Made by a program: the position numbers and the translations under genes
Notes under the pieces: model-generated
What the model was told of the DNA's origin: nothing
What the model saw: only the letters and a program-made list of their open reading frames with translations
The model's database searches: none
From: Runella limosa DSM 17973
Lineage (GTDB): Bacteria; Bacteroidota; Bacteroidia; Cytophagales; Spirosomataceae
Direction of reading: 5' to 3'
Assembly: GCF_000482465.1 (NCBI RefSeq)
Contig: NZ_AXVJ01000025.1
Location: 62,001 to 126,000, forward strand
Length of the DNA stretch: 64,000 bases
Part shown: piece after piece, positions 24,947 through 33,571 of the stretch
Layout of the letters: each line of letters starts with the position of its first letter
How positions within the stretch are numbered: position 1 is the first letter of the stretch

Positions 24947-26221
24947 ATGAAAACCCTTCGTTCACTCACCCTTTTATCGGCGCTTGGCCTGATGGGATTG
25001 TGGAGTTGCAGCTCCAAACAATACGCCACCCAAGATGATGCCGAATACGACGATTTGTACGGAAATTCGTCAAGCGCAGCCGTAGCAATGGCCAGTCGCT
25101 CAACCGAACAACCCGCTGATGTTCGTAACCTCAATCCTGACTATTATGCAGGTCAGGGTTCTACTAACAATAACAACAGCCAAGAGGATTATTATGATGA
25201 ATCTTACTTGAGCTCGCGCGGCATTGCCCGTAACCTTGGCCCTAATGCGGGCTACAACGCAGGTTTTGCGGATGGTTATAGTTCTGCCTATAACAACCTC
25301 AACTGGGGCAATTACTGGAATACACCTTGGCGTAGCGGGTTCAATACTTGGAATAGTTGGAACTCTCCAATGATGCTTGGATTAGGTTATGGTTTCGGAA
25401 ATTGGGGGTATAACAGTTTTTACAATCCTTACCGTTGGAATAGCTGGGGATCATCTGCATACGCTTGGAACGACCCATTTTATTCACCTTGGGGAAATTC
25501 TTTTGGTTACAATTCATTCTATTCGCCTTGGGGGTACTCACCATACTATGGATACGGTGGATACGGCAGTTCATTCTATGGCGGTGGTAACTACTGGAAC
25601 AATAATGCTTGGTATAACGGCCCAACCAACAATATTCAAATTGTAGATGCTCGCCGTCGCCCTGGTACTGATTACTACAACCGTGTTGATCGTTCATCTA
25701 ACGCATACAACAACAATAGTAATAACAGCGCACGCTATACCAATCAAGGCCGTCGCCAAGGATATGACCCTACCGACCGCACAGGAAGCTACAATAGTAA
25801 CTCATCGTCATCAAGCGACTCTTACTATTCTCGCCCACGCGGTGGCTCGAATCGCTCTTATGATGGCTACTCATCCAACGCTGGCGGGCGAACTAGCGGT
25901 GGTTCATATTCATCGGGAAGCACTGGCACAAGTTCTTATTCGTCAGGTACTCGCGGTGGCGCCACCCGTAGTTACGGTGAATCAAGCAGCAGCGGTAGCA
26001 GCCAACGCTCGTCGTACAACAACAATTCCAGCAATTATTCAAACAATAATAGCTGGAACAACAACAACAGCAGTCGTCAGAGCAGTTGGAGCGACAACGG
26101 AGCGTCTCGTAGTAGCAGCTCTAGTAGCTGGAGTAGCGGTAGTTCATCTAGCGGCAGCTCATCCTCAAGCAGCAGTGGCTCAAGCGGCTCGTCAAGCTCA
26201 GGTTCACGCGGTCCACGCTAA
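24947..26221 (+). CDS. Low-complexity Asn/Ser/Tyr/Gly-rich lipoprotein
   Basis: A 424-residue protein from the ATG at 24947. The N-terminus is a lipoprotein signal (LLSALGLMGLWSC, lipobox cysteine about residue 20). The centre (about 100-215) is a Tyr/Trp/Asn/Gly-rich stretch with repeated SPWG, YNSFY and YGGYG units; the C-terminal half is dominated by Ser, Asn and Gly with long serine runs, ending SSSGSRGPR. It should be surface- or periplasm-anchored and largely disordered, like prion-like or adhesive proteins. No enzyme domain is seen. Its strong promoter suggests high expression. No family name can be given beyond similarity in style to uncharacterised Cytophagales proteins. Confidence 0.7.
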   Translation: MKTLRSLTLLSALGLMGLWSCSSKQYATQDDAEYDDLYGNSSSAAVAMASRSTEQPADVRNLNPDYYAGQGSTNNNNSQEDYYDESYLSSRGIARNLGPNAGYNAGFADGYSSAYNNLNWGNYWNTPWRSGFNTWNSWNSPMMLGLGYGFGNWGYNSFYNPYRWNSWGSSAYAWNDPFYSPWGNSFGYNSFYSPWGYSPYYGYGGYGSSFYGGGNYWNNNAWYNGPTNNIQIVDARRRPGTDYYNRVDRSSNAYNNNSNNSARYTNQGRRQGYDPTDRTGSYNSNSSSSSDSYYSRPRGGSNRSYDGYSSNAGGRTSGGSYSSGSTGTSSYSSGTRGGATRSYGESSSSGSSQRSSYNNNSSNYSNNNSWNNNNSSRQSSWSDNGASRSSSSSSWSSGSSSSGSSSSSSSGSSGSSSSGSRGPR

Positions 26222-26295
26222 TCACTAAATACGCGTTTTTTTTTAACATAGAACCTTCAATTTTCAAGAATGTATTTACATTTGTTGAAATACTC

Positions 26296-26330
26296 AAACC
26301 TCGCTATTTACACCAGTAGCGAGGTTTTTT
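26296..26330 (+). terminator. Terminator after the low-complexity lipoprotein
   Basis: An 11-bp stem (AAACCTCGCTA at 26296-26306 with its complement at 26317-26327) followed by a run of T bases, 75 bases after the stop codon. Confidence 0.85.
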
Positions 26331-26374
26331 ATGAATTATTATAAATGTACGTTTAACATTTTTTTCTACCTGCC

Positions 26375-27952
26375 ATGAAAAACCGTCCAATCGTATGGGG
26401 AATCTTGCTAGGATTAGCAGCTTCTTCCCACACCTACGCCCAAAGTCGCTTGTACTCTAATACCGCTATGCAGTTATCTAACCTCACCCAAAACGGCACT
26501 GCTCGTTTTCAAGGAGTGGGAGGAAACCACGCATCGCTAGGTGGTGACGCCAGCAACATTTTTGGCAACCCTGCGGGGATTGCTTTTTTCAATCGTTCCG
26601 AAATTAGCCTTAGCCCTACTTTTTATAACATTAGCAACGAAGCTTCTTATATTGGAAATACTCGGAGTGACCAAAAGTTAAATCCAAATCTCTCGCAGTT
26701 CTCGCTTATTTTAGCAGGAAGCCCACAAAGTTATAACCGCGAATGGCGTCGTACCTCGTTTGGAATTAGCTATTCTCGCCAGGTAAATGCCAATAACATG
26801 ATTACGTATGGAGGAACCAATAATCGCAGCTCCATGATTGACAATATCGCCGAGCTGGCTACTGGACTGTCCGTAAAAACCCTTGAGGACGAATACAACA
26901 ACAGCCGCCCTTTCTCAATTGAATCTGCCTTTTATAATTTATACCAAATAGATGCTTTATCGGACAATGGCCCTTACCGTCGGCCTATTCCACTATCGAG
27001 AGCGTCGTTTGAACAAAGTGGTAACATCGAAGTTTCGGGTGGTTCTTCTCAGTGGACTTTTGCGTATGCAGGCAACTATGCCGACAAACTTTATTTGGGC
27101 GTTTCGGGCGGTTTTTCTCGTCATACCTTCATCCGTAGAAACAATTACACCGAACGCTTTGTCAACGGAGGCGCATTCAGGGGATTAGACTACCGCGAGG
27201 ATGTAAACATCTCAGGAAGTGGCCTTTTTGCCTCAGTAGGGGTTATTTATAAGCCCAACGCGATGCTACAACTTGGGGCATCTATCCACAGCCCAACATT
27301 TAGCAATCTCCAAATGACCTATCAGGAAGAAGTTGGGATTGACATCCTTAACAACCGCGTCCCCGTCTTTGACGCCAACGGCAACCCCGTAACAAATGCG
27401 CAAGGACAGCAAGCCTTTGATCAAATTGTAACGAATCGGGTCAATCTGGAGCCTTACGATTTTGAGTATAAAATGCGCACTCCCTTGCGAGCAAATGGAG
27501 GGATTACCATTTTTATTGGCAAAAAAGGATTTATCACAGGTAGCGCCGAGTACGTGGATTATAAAGGGATGGGCATTAGCACTTCCGACGATAATCAGTT
27601 TAAGGCCAACAACAAACGTATCATTCAATCGTCGTACAACAACGTCGTAAATCTCCGTGTAGGGGGCGAAGCACGTCTGGATAAATTTAGAGTGCGGGCG
27701 GGAGTAGGCTTCTTCCCCAATGCCTACAGTCAAAATTACAACGTAGAAGGCAGCCTTGACCGCTCAAAAATTCAATTCTCAGGCGGACTCGGTTATCGTA
27801 CCGAGCGTTTTTATGTTGATTTGGCAGGTACTTATTTACAGACAAAGGATGCGTATTCGCCTTATCAACTTAGCGACCCATCCAATTATTTCTCTGCCAA
27901 ACTTAACGTTACATCGCTTAATTTTACGGGAACGGTTGGGTTGTTTTTCTAA
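26375..27952 (+). CDS. FadL/TodX-like outer-membrane porin
   Basis: A 525-residue outer-membrane beta-barrel of the OMPP1/FadL/TodX type, the family that takes up hydrophobic compounds. It has a signal peptide (MKNRPIVWGILLGLAASSHTYA-Q), the N-terminal plug-like region with GNHASLGGDASNIFGNPAGIAFF (about 50-70), typical of FadL-like proteins (often read GAR.aamGgastA..NPAgla), and alternating beta-strand patterns ending in a C-terminal Phe (GLFF). Expected in the outer membrane. Its substrate is unknown. It is flanked by terminators on both sides and so is transcribed alone. Confidence 0.75.
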   Translation: MKNRPIVWGILLGLAASSHTYAQSRLYSNTAMQLSNLTQNGTARFQGVGGNHASLGGDASNIFGNPAGIAFFNRSEISLSPTFYNISNEASYIGNTRSDQKLNPNLSQFSLILAGSPQSYNREWRRTSFGISYSRQVNANNMITYGGTNNRSSMIDNIAELATGLSVKTLEDEYNNSRPFSIESAFYNLYQIDALSDNGPYRRPIPLSRASFEQSGNIEVSGGSSQWTFAYAGNYADKLYLGVSGGFSRHTFIRRNNYTERFVNGGAFRGLDYREDVNISGSGLFASVGVIYKPNAMLQLGASIHSPTFSNLQMTYQEEVGIDILNNRVPVFDANGNPVTNAQGQQAFDQIVTNRVNLEPYDFEYKMRTPLRANGGITIFIGKKGFITGSAEYVDYKGMGISTSDDNQFKANNKRIIQSSYNNVVNLRVGGEARLDKFRVRAGVGFFPNAYSQNYNVEGSLDRSKIQFSGGLGYRTERFYVDLAGTYLQTKDAYSPYQLSDPSNYFSAKLNVTSLNFTGTVGLFF

Positions 27953-27983
27953 CAGGAAAGCAGCGTTAAATTCTTGGTTTATC

Positions 27984-28025
27984 AAAAGAATCGGTATCGA
28001 GTGGCCTCGATACCGATTCTTTTTT
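27984..28025 (+). terminator. Terminator after the FadL-like porin
   Basis: A long stem (AAAAGAATCGGTATCGAG at 27984-28001 with its complement from 28006) on a 4-base loop, ending in a T run. Confidence 0.9.
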
Positions 28026-28103
28026 CTGTGCTACCCAGGCTCAACTATGATTTTTACCAAATACTATCCTTAGGATTAGCATTTATTTTCATTCTTCAAA
28101 AGC

Positions 28104-28147
28104 AAAAAAGAAGCCTAAATTGAAATTGTTGCAATTTAGGCTTCTTT
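28104..28147 (-). terminator. Terminator of the tRNA-Leu gene
   Basis: A 12-bp stem (28110-28121 with 28133-28144), and on the minus strand a run of six T bases follows. It ends just after the encoded CCA of tRNA-Leu. Confidence 0.85.
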
Positions 28148-28150
28148 AGT

Positions 28151-28239
28151 TGGTACCGAGGACGGGAATCGAACCCGTACGAGCGTTTCGGCTCACAGGA
28201 TTTTAAGTCCTGCGTGTCTACCAGTTCCACCACCTCGGC
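28151..28239 (-). tRNA. tRNA-Leu (anticodon TAA)
   Basis: The minus strand folds as a class II tRNA: acceptor GCCGAGG paired with CCTCGGT, an anticodon stem CAGGA/TCCTG around CTTAAAA giving anticodon TAA, the long variable arm expected of leucine tRNAs (GAGC...GCTC), a GGTTCGAAT T-loop and an encoded CCA at 28151-28153. It decodes TTA and TTG codons. The second gene of a two-tRNA unit. Confidence 0.95.
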
Positions 28240-28254
28240 AGGGGTATCCCTTTT

Positions 28255-28286
28255 TGACAAAAAAGCACCGTTTTCGGCGGTGCTTT
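28255..28286 (-). terminator. Hairpin between tRNA-Gly and tRNA-Leu
   Basis: A 9-bp stem (28262-28270 with 28278-28286) followed on the minus strand by TTTTTTG. It lies directly behind tRNA-Gly, so it may limit expression of tRNA-Leu relative to tRNA-Gly or serve as a processing signal. Confidence 0.75.
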
Positions 28287-28287
28287 G

Positions 28288-28360
28288 AGCGAAAGACGGG
28301 GTTCGAACCCGCGACCTCGACCTTGGCAAGGTCGCGCTCTACCAGCTGAGCTACTTTCGC
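28288..28360 (-). tRNA. tRNA-Gly (anticodon GCC)
   Basis: The minus strand gives a 73-base cloverleaf: acceptor GCGAAAG with CTTTCGC, D-arm GCTCAGCTGGTAGAGC, anticodon stem CGACC/GGTCG with loop TTGCCAA (anticodon GCC), T-arm with GGTTCGAACC. Unlike the neighbouring tRNA-Leu it has no encoded CCA. Confidence 0.95.
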
Positions 28361-28410
28361 GTTTTGGTTAAACTTGTTTCGGCGTGCCGTTCAAGTGTTA
28401 TTTGGTGGTG

Positions 28411-28441
28411 CAAAAGTAGCGCGTTTCACTATATGACGCAA
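28411..28441 (-). promoter_or_regulatory. Promoter of the tRNA-Gly/tRNA-Leu unit
   Basis: On the minus strand TTG (28439-28441), a 20-base spacer and TACTTTTG (28411-28418), about 50 bases before the mature 5' end of tRNA-Gly. Confidence 0.65.
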
Positions 28442-28534
28442 GTGTTTGATGAAAAAAAATTACAACTTTTTTGAAAGTTTTTTACAAATCACTAAAAATC
28501 AACAACATACAAAATCACTTTTTTTCAAGAAATA

Positions 28535-29281
28535 CTAATAAGGATTTGTTGTACACCGTAACGGATTTCGATTTCTAAAACCAACCACACGTTTGGGTAA
28601 GCGATACGCTACCGTTATGCCCCAAAACTGATACCTATCCGTTTTTTTAGGGTTTGCGGCATGACTTATGCCATCTAAGTAATCAGAAAACGTCAAACGA
28701 AAACCTGCTTCCAGCGTCAACGTCCAGCGAATGTGCGGGCGGTACTTTATCCCCATTCCGAAAGGAACAACTACATGATAGGGGCTATATACCGCGTTTT
28801 GGTCAATTTCAGCGCCTTTTATAAATTCGGGCTTGGGCACAATCATGTTTTCCAAATCAGGCGCTGGCCGCGTATGCGCCCCTCCTAAACCGACAAATAT
28901 AAAAGGCGAGACTGTCGATTGAAAAAAGCGGGATAAACGGGGTTGCACCAAAGGCAAAATGTGTAGTTCGGCTTGAAATGCAATTTCGGAAATGGGTGAT
29001 TGGGTTGAGAAATTTCGAAATGCGCGGTCTTCGTAATGGCTATCTCGCCCCGACAAATACCCAAAAAGCAAAGAAACACGCACCGCTAAGAAATCCGACG
29101 CATTGTAACGAACCAAGCCACCTAGGCCAACTTTTGGTTCTTTAGAAAACCAATCAGATTTATTTAAGTCGCCCAAATAACCTGAACCGCCCACAAATCC
29201 CCCAAATTCTATGCGCTCTTGGCCCATTGATTTTGTAACTAGCAGCAAGCTCAGGCAACAAGTTAAAGCAAGAGAACGCAT
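28535..29281 (-). CDS. DUF6089-like outer-membrane barrel protein
   Basis: A 248-residue secreted barrel with a signal peptide ending near MGQ (residue 20). It is clearly a paralogue of the barrel part of the larger OmpA protein encoded just upstream: shared landmarks include GYLGDLNKSDWFSKEP, the S.RDS..EDR.F.NFSTQSP block and FRLTFSDYLDGIS, in the same order. It lacks the calcium-repeat and OmpA peptidoglycan-binding parts. It starts 86 bases after the OmpA gene, beyond a terminator. It probably arose by duplication and partial loss. The function is not known. Confidence 0.75.
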   Translation of the reverse strand: MRSLALTCCLSLLLVTKSMGQERIEFGGFVGGSGYLGDLNKSDWFSKEPKVGLGGLVRYNASDFLAVRVSLLFGYLSGRDSHYEDRAFRNFSTQSPISEIAFQAELHILPLVQPRLSRFFQSTVSPFIFVGLGGAHTRPAPDLENMIVPKPEFIKGAEIDQNAVYSPYHVVVPFGMGIKYRPHIRWTLTLEAGFRLTFSDYLDGISHAANPKKTDRYQFWGITVAYRLPKRVVGFRNRNPLRCTTNPY

Positions 29282-29308
29282 TCTTTTGAGTTTTTTACAA
29301 GAAAACGC

Positions 29309-29344
29309 AAAAAGTCGAACAGCTTGTTGGCTGTCCGACTTTTT
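29309..29344 (-). terminator. Terminator after the OmpA gene
   Basis: A stem of 9 bp plus 5 bp with one bulge (29309-29323 with 29330-29344), with a T run on the minus strand. Confidence 0.85.
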
Positions 29345-29367
29345 AACGATGCAGTTATTATAAGCTA

Positions 29368-31194
29368 TTACTGACGAAACGCTTTTACTTCCACGCGGCG
29401 GTTTTGTTGACGACCATCTTCTGAGGCATTGCTCGCTGCTGGTAAACTTTCACCAAAGCCACGGAAAATAATCCGAGTTGCATCCACACCTTTCGTACGT
29501 AAGTATTCAAAACACGCTTGGGCTCGTTTTTCAGACAATTGCTGGTTGTGTGCTTGTGCCCCTTTGCTATCAGCATGACCCGACAACTGCAATTTATACG
29601 TTGGATTTTTCGCCATTGTGTTAGCTACTTCATCAAGAACCATTTGGTATTGAGACTGAATAACCGCACTGTTTGACTCAAACAATACAGGCTCAACTTT
29701 GAAATCAACCACCACTTTGGTAGGGTCAACCGTTCCTTTTTGTTTTTTGGCCAATTCGGCTTCAAGTTTCGCTTTCTTCTCTTCCGCTTTGATGATTGCT
29801 TTCAACGTTTTGGCGTCTGGACAACCTTCAAACTCAGCTTTACCTGCAACGTCAGGGCAACGATCTTTGGCATCTTCTACACCATCTCCGTCAGTATCAG
29901 GACAACCTCCAAAGGCTGCCACACCCGCTACTGTTGGACAAGCGTCATCTTTGTCGGCAATGCCGTCACCATCAGTATCAGGGCAACCTTTCAATTCGGC
30001 TTTTCCTGCTACGTCAGGGCAAGCGTCATCTTTGTCGGCAATACCATCGCCGTCGGCGTCAGGACAACCTTTCAATTCGGCTTTTCCTGCAACCGTCGGG
30101 CATTCGTCTTCTTTATCTTCGATACCATCTTTGTCAGTGTCAGGGCATCCTTTAAATTTGGCCAAACCTGCTACGTCAGGACAGGCATCATCTTTGTCAG
30201 CAATACCATCTTTATCACGGTCGGGGCAACCTTGTAACGCTACCAAACCTGCCACATCAGGACAAGCATCGTCTTTGTCACGAATGCCATCGCCGTCGGT
30301 ATCAGGACAACCCTTATAAGCTGCCAAGCCAAAAGTATCTGGGCAATCGTCGTCTTTATCAGCAATGCCGTCATTATCACGGTCAGGGCATCCATTCATT
30401 TTGACTGAACCTGGCTGGGTAGGGCAGGCATCTTTTTCATCAGGAATACCATCGCGGTCGGTGTCTTTTTTGTCAAAACGATACGCAATAGACACCGTTG
30501 AAAGTTTGTAACGATCATCACGACTAGGATTTGCGCCTTTGCTGATACCGTCTAAATAATCAGAAAATGCCAAACGGAAACCTGCCTCAGCACCCAATAC
30601 CCAATGTTCGGCAAGGTCATAACGTACACCTACTCCAAAAGGAATGACAAAGTTTGATTTGGAATAACTAGCCGCTTGATCCGCTATCGCGCCTTGTCGG
30701 TAGATGTCGGGCGTTGTGGCAGTGCCCGTAAAATTAGGTTTGGGGTTGGTAAAGCCTAAACCTGCTCCTGTGAACAAGTAAGGTGACAATCGGCGTTTGA
30801 AACGCACTTGGAAAGCGGTGGAATCGTATTTGAAACGTTGGCGCCCCAAGAAGTCATATTCTACAATGGCCGAAAGGTCGGTAAGGGGCGAACGCGTTGA
30901 AAAACCGCGCACTTTGCGGTCTTCGAAATTAGCATCATTGCCCGACAATGTACCAAACGTTAAGGCACCGCGAAGCGCCCAACTCCGATTAAAGTGATAA
31001 CGACCAAAAACCCCTCCGCTTCCTTTAGGTTCTTGCGAAAAAAAATCTGATTTGTTCAAATCACCTAGGTAGCCCGACAGACCAAGCCCTGCTCCTACTT
31101 CCCAACGCTGATGAACTTGTTGGGAATGAGCTTGGTGAATACCGACTAGCAACAAAACAGCGTATAGATTGCGTAACGTTAGCTTCATACTCAT
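29368..31194 (-). CDS. OmpA-family protein with calcium-binding TSP3 repeats
   Basis: A 608-residue outer-membrane protein with a signal peptide (ending around QAHSQ, residue 25). Domains in order: a DUF6089-like beta-barrel (about 27-240), eight 27-residue thrombospondin type-3 repeats (244-459) with DxDxDG calcium sites and paired cysteines, a basic linker, and an OmpA C-terminal domain (about 490-605) with the LSGHADSKG and NRRVEV motifs that bind peptidoglycan. It tethers the outer membrane to the cell wall. The ATG at 31194 (or the near one at 31188) fits the signal. A paralogue of its barrel follows downstream. Confidence 0.9.
   Translation of the reverse strand: MSMKLTLRNLYAVLLLVGIHQAHSQQVHQRWEVGAGLGLSGYLGDLNKSDFFSQEPKGSGGVFGRYHFNRSWALRGALTFGTLSGNDANFEDRKVRGFSTRSPLTDLSAIVEYDFLGRQRFKYDSTAFQVRFKRRLSPYLFTGAGLGFTNPKPNFTGTATTPDIYRQGAIADQAASYSKSNFVIPFGVGVRYDLAEHWVLGAEAGFRLAFSDYLDGISKGANPSRDDRYKLSTVSIAYRFDKKDTDRDGIPDEKDACPTQPGSVKMNGCPDRDNDGIADKDDDCPDTFGLAAYKGCPDTDGDGIRDKDDACPDVAGLVALQGCPDRDKDGIADKDDACPDVAGLAKFKGCPDTDKDGIEDKEDECPTVAGKAELKGCPDADGDGIADKDDACPDVAGKAELKGCPDTDGDGIADKDDACPTVAGVAAFGGCPDTDGDGVEDAKDRCPDVAGKAEFEGCPDAKTLKAIIKAEEKKAKLEAELAKKQKGTVDPTKVVVDFKVEPVLFESNSAVIQSQYQMVLDEVANTMAKNPTYKLQLSGHADSKGAQAHNQQLSEKRAQACFEYLRTKGVDATRIIFRGFGESLPAASNASEDGRQQNRRVEVKAFRQ
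29818..30465 (-). repeat. Eight tandem 81-bp TSP3-coding repeats
   Basis: Eight uninterrupted units of 27 codons each (consensus DTDGDGIADKDDACPDVAG then about 5 variable residues, then GCP). Several units, such as numbers 4, 6 and 7, are near identical, so the array can expand or contract by recombination. Confidence 0.9.
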
Positions 31195-31259
31195 TGTAAT
31201 TTTTACGTCTAAACCATTTTACGCTTAAAGCTAACAGAACAAGCCTGAATTACCAAAAC

Positions 31260-32708
31260 TTATCCGTTTACTTGATTACGCAGCCAATCAATCAGCAATC
31301 GAACACCATAGGCCGTCCCCGACTTCATGCTTCCAAATTCTGAGTCAGCAAAGGCCGTACCTGCAATATCCAAATGCGCCCACGCAGGGTGATTGTTCGT
31401 AAAAACTTCTAAAAATTTTGCCGCTACGATGGCTCCCGCTATGGGCTTTCCATGGTAGTTTTTCACATCGGCAACATCCGACTTTAGCTCGTCTTTGTAA
31501 TCATCCCAAATAGGCAAACGCCACACTTTTTCGCCCGTTGTCATGCCACTTTCATACAGACTCTGCGCCAGGGCATCATTACTGGTAAATAAGCCTGCTG
31601 CGGCATAGCCAAGCGTAGCTACGCAGCTACCCGTGAGCGTTGCCAAGTCGATAATGGTATCTAGCTCAAAATGACGATGCGCGTACGTCAGGCCATCGGC
31701 CAAAATCAATCGACCTTCGGCGTCGGTATCAATCACTTCAATGGTTTTGCCCGAATAGCTTCCAATCACATCTCCAGGCTTGATGGCAAGCCCATCCATT
31801 GAGTTTTCGGTCGAAGGAATAACCCCAATTACATTGACTGGCAATTGTAATTTTGCCACTAACTCCATCGTACCTAGTACCGCAGCCGCCCCGCCCATGT
31901 CCGACTTCATGTAGTGCATATTGGTGGAAGGCTTCAGCGAAACACCACCCGTATCAAAAGTCACTCCTTTTCCTACAAGTCCAATGGTTTTGGAAGCGGC
32001 TGGATGTTTGTATTCCATTACAATAAAACGGGGCGGGTTTTTACTACCAGCACTCACCGACAACAAGGCGTGCAAGCCCATTTCCGCACATTGTTTTTCA
32101 TTAAAAACTTGCACCGAATATCCGTGGGTTTTCCCAGACGAAACGGCCCAGTCGGCCAACACTTGAGGGTACTTATGGCTTGAAGGGGCATTCATCAAAT
32201 CCATCACCCGAATTTGGGTTTGCGCCGTCGCTACACCACTTTGGGCTGCTTGAGTAGTCAAATCCACGTCTTTTTCTTCTACCAATAACCACAGTTGTGA
32301 GTTACGTTCAAAAAACGTAGGCTCTGCCGCCTTATCTGTTTTGTATAAACCTAAATCGTAATCGCCCAACCAAAGTCCGTTGACTACAGCCTCGATTTCA
32401 CTCGCAGTCAATCCTTGGACGTGCAATGCAACTGCATCTGGTAATTTCTTTTTTTGGTTAAAAAAGAAAGACCTCAGCGCTTTGATATAATCGGCTGGTT
32501 TTGGCGATTTACCCAACCCAAGTAGGTACGTTTTTGAGTTGTCGCCATACACCAACTGGGTTTGTTTAAAATCAGCTTTAAAATCCTGAATTAGAAAATC
32601 AGCATGGGGAAACTGCGCCAAATAGTCGGCTAAAGAATCATTTTGGCAAAAAAGATAAACCTCCGCCAGAACTGGACTCGGCAATTGGTGAACTACTTCT
32701 ATGTTCAT
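31260..32708 (-). CDS. pepA: Leucyl aminopeptidase (M17 family)
   Basis: A 482-residue cytosolic di-metal aminopeptidase that removes N-terminal residues from peptides. The family signature is present as DTDAEGRLILAD, and the metal-binding lysine and aspartate regions are seen in LVGKGVTFDTGG and MKSDMGGAAAVLG. The N-terminal regulatory macro-like domain covers about residues 1-150. The ATG at 32708 was chosen over an in-frame one 36 bases upstream because it gives the compact MNIEVVHQL start. Its active-site set looks complete. It is followed by the oppositely placed OmpA promoter region. Confidence 0.9.
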   Translation of the reverse strand: MNIEVVHQLPSPVLAEVYLFCQNDSLADYLAQFPHADFLIQDFKADFKQTQLVYGDNSKTYLLGLGKSPKPADYIKALRSFFFNQKKKLPDAVALHVQGLTASEIEAVVNGLWLGDYDLGLYKTDKAAEPTFFERNSQLWLLVEEKDVDLTTQAAQSGVATAQTQIRVMDLMNAPSSHKYPQVLADWAVSSGKTHGYSVQVFNEKQCAEMGLHALLSVSAGSKNPPRFIVMEYKHPAASKTIGLVGKGVTFDTGGVSLKPSTNMHYMKSDMGGAAAVLGTMELVAKLQLPVNVIGVIPSTENSMDGLAIKPGDVIGSYSGKTIEVIDTDAEGRLILADGLTYAHRHFELDTIIDLATLTGSCVATLGYAAAGLFTSNDALAQSLYESGMTTGEKVWRLPIWDDYKDELKSDVADVKNYHGKPIAGAIVAAKFLEVFTNNHPAWAHLDIAGTAFADSEFGSMKSGTAYGVRLLIDWLRNQVNG

Positions 32709-32751
32709 TGAAAAAATACCTTTTAAAAATTTAACAAAAAGCAATTAACAG

Positions 32752-32783
32752 CATTCGACACTCTGCCTTCTAAATTCGACATT
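32752..32783. repeat. 'TTCGACAyTCTGC' intergenic filler repeat, copy 3
   Basis: CATTCGACACTCTGCCTTCTAAATTCGACATTT-like spacer, ending at the 3' end of the molybdopterin oxidoreductase gene. It resembles the segments at 6509 and 10236. Confidence 0.5.
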
Positions 32784-33476
32784 TTAACTATAACGGTCAT
32801 TTCGCCACGGATAAGCGGTGTTGGAATAACCTCGTCCTTCCCAAAAACCGAGTTTATTTTTTGGTAAAAACTCCAATCGTTTTATCCATTTCGACCCTTT
32901 CCAAGCATACAATTGGGGCGTTATCATTCGGGCTGGCCCGCCGTGTTCTTTGGGTAGTGGCTCGCCATAGACCGAATGCGCCAACAGTACATCTGGTTTG
33001 AGGGCTTCTTCCAGCGATACGTTGGTGGTATAAGTATCGTATCCGTAACACATCAAGTGCGTAGCGGTTTCTTTGGGTTGAACCAGCGCAGCGATGTCCA
33101 ACAAACGCACGCCCGTCCAAGACATATCTAGCTTTGACCAAGTGGTTACGCAGTGAAAATCAGAGGTATCTTCCGTTTGGGGCAACGACATGAAATCATC
33201 CCACGTCAAAATCATCGGATGCTCAACTTCTCCGTCGATGTACAAACGCCAGCGGTCGAGGGTTACGTTGGGCTGATACCCCAAGTCTAACACTGGCCAT
33301 TTTGCCGTCACCGTCTGCCCAACAGGCACTTGTGGCATCCCGTGACGGTTTATCTCGCCATGCCCCTGGGGGCGTTCATCTGCCATTGAGGGCGTATTCT
33401 GCATTTTCTCTTCAAAACGCGCTTTGAGTTTCATGCGCGCTTCGATGATTCTATCCAGTTTATTATTTTCTTCCAT
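32784..33476 (-). CDS. Sulfite oxidase/MsrP-like molybdopterin oxidoreductase
   Basis: A 230-residue protein with the molybdopterin-binding fold of sulfite oxidase and MsrP/YedY. The molybdenum-ligand cysteine is C109 in DFHCVTTWS, preceded by WRLYIDGEVEHP and followed by MCYGYDTYTTN and GPARMITPQLYAWKGSKW. There is no Tat or other signal peptide, so unlike E. coli MsrP it is predicted to be cytoplasmic. The partner heme membrane subunit MsrQ is not adjacent. It needs the cofactor made from the MoaA pathway (moaA at 16.0 kb). The true substrate is uncertain: methionine sulfoxide or another small oxide. Confidence 0.82.
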   Translation of the reverse strand: MEENNKLDRIIEARMKLKARFEEKMQNTPSMADERPQGHGEINRHGMPQVPVGQTVTAKWPVLDLGYQPNVTLDRWRLYIDGEVEHPMILTWDDFMSLPQTEDTSDFHCVTTWSKLDMSWTGVRLLDIAALVQPKETATHLMCYGYDTYTTNVSLEEALKPDVLLAHSVYGEPLPKEHGGPARMITPQLYAWKGSKWIKRLEFLPKNKLGFWEGRGYSNTAYPWRNDRYS

Positions 33477-33571
33477 GATTCATTTTTTTTAGAAATAACC
33501 AACCACTGATGCCCTGGTTATCATCAGTTTATTTGTAAAAACACGCCAGCAAAAGAAAAGTTCTGAGACGA

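Noticed and set aside
25341-26228. Overlapping open frames on both strands in the low-complexity lipoprotein region
   Set aside because: They arise from the repetitive codons of the real gene; no start, signal or family pattern supports them.
29699-30319. A 206-codon open frame on the plus strand, rich in Ser and Pro
   Set aside because: It is the antisense of the TSP3 repeat array of the OmpA gene; the repeat creates a long open shadow frame. Its composition has no other support.
29818-30465. Tandem repeats considered as a CRISPR array
   Set aside because: The units are contiguous coding repeats with no spacers, and there are no cas genes.
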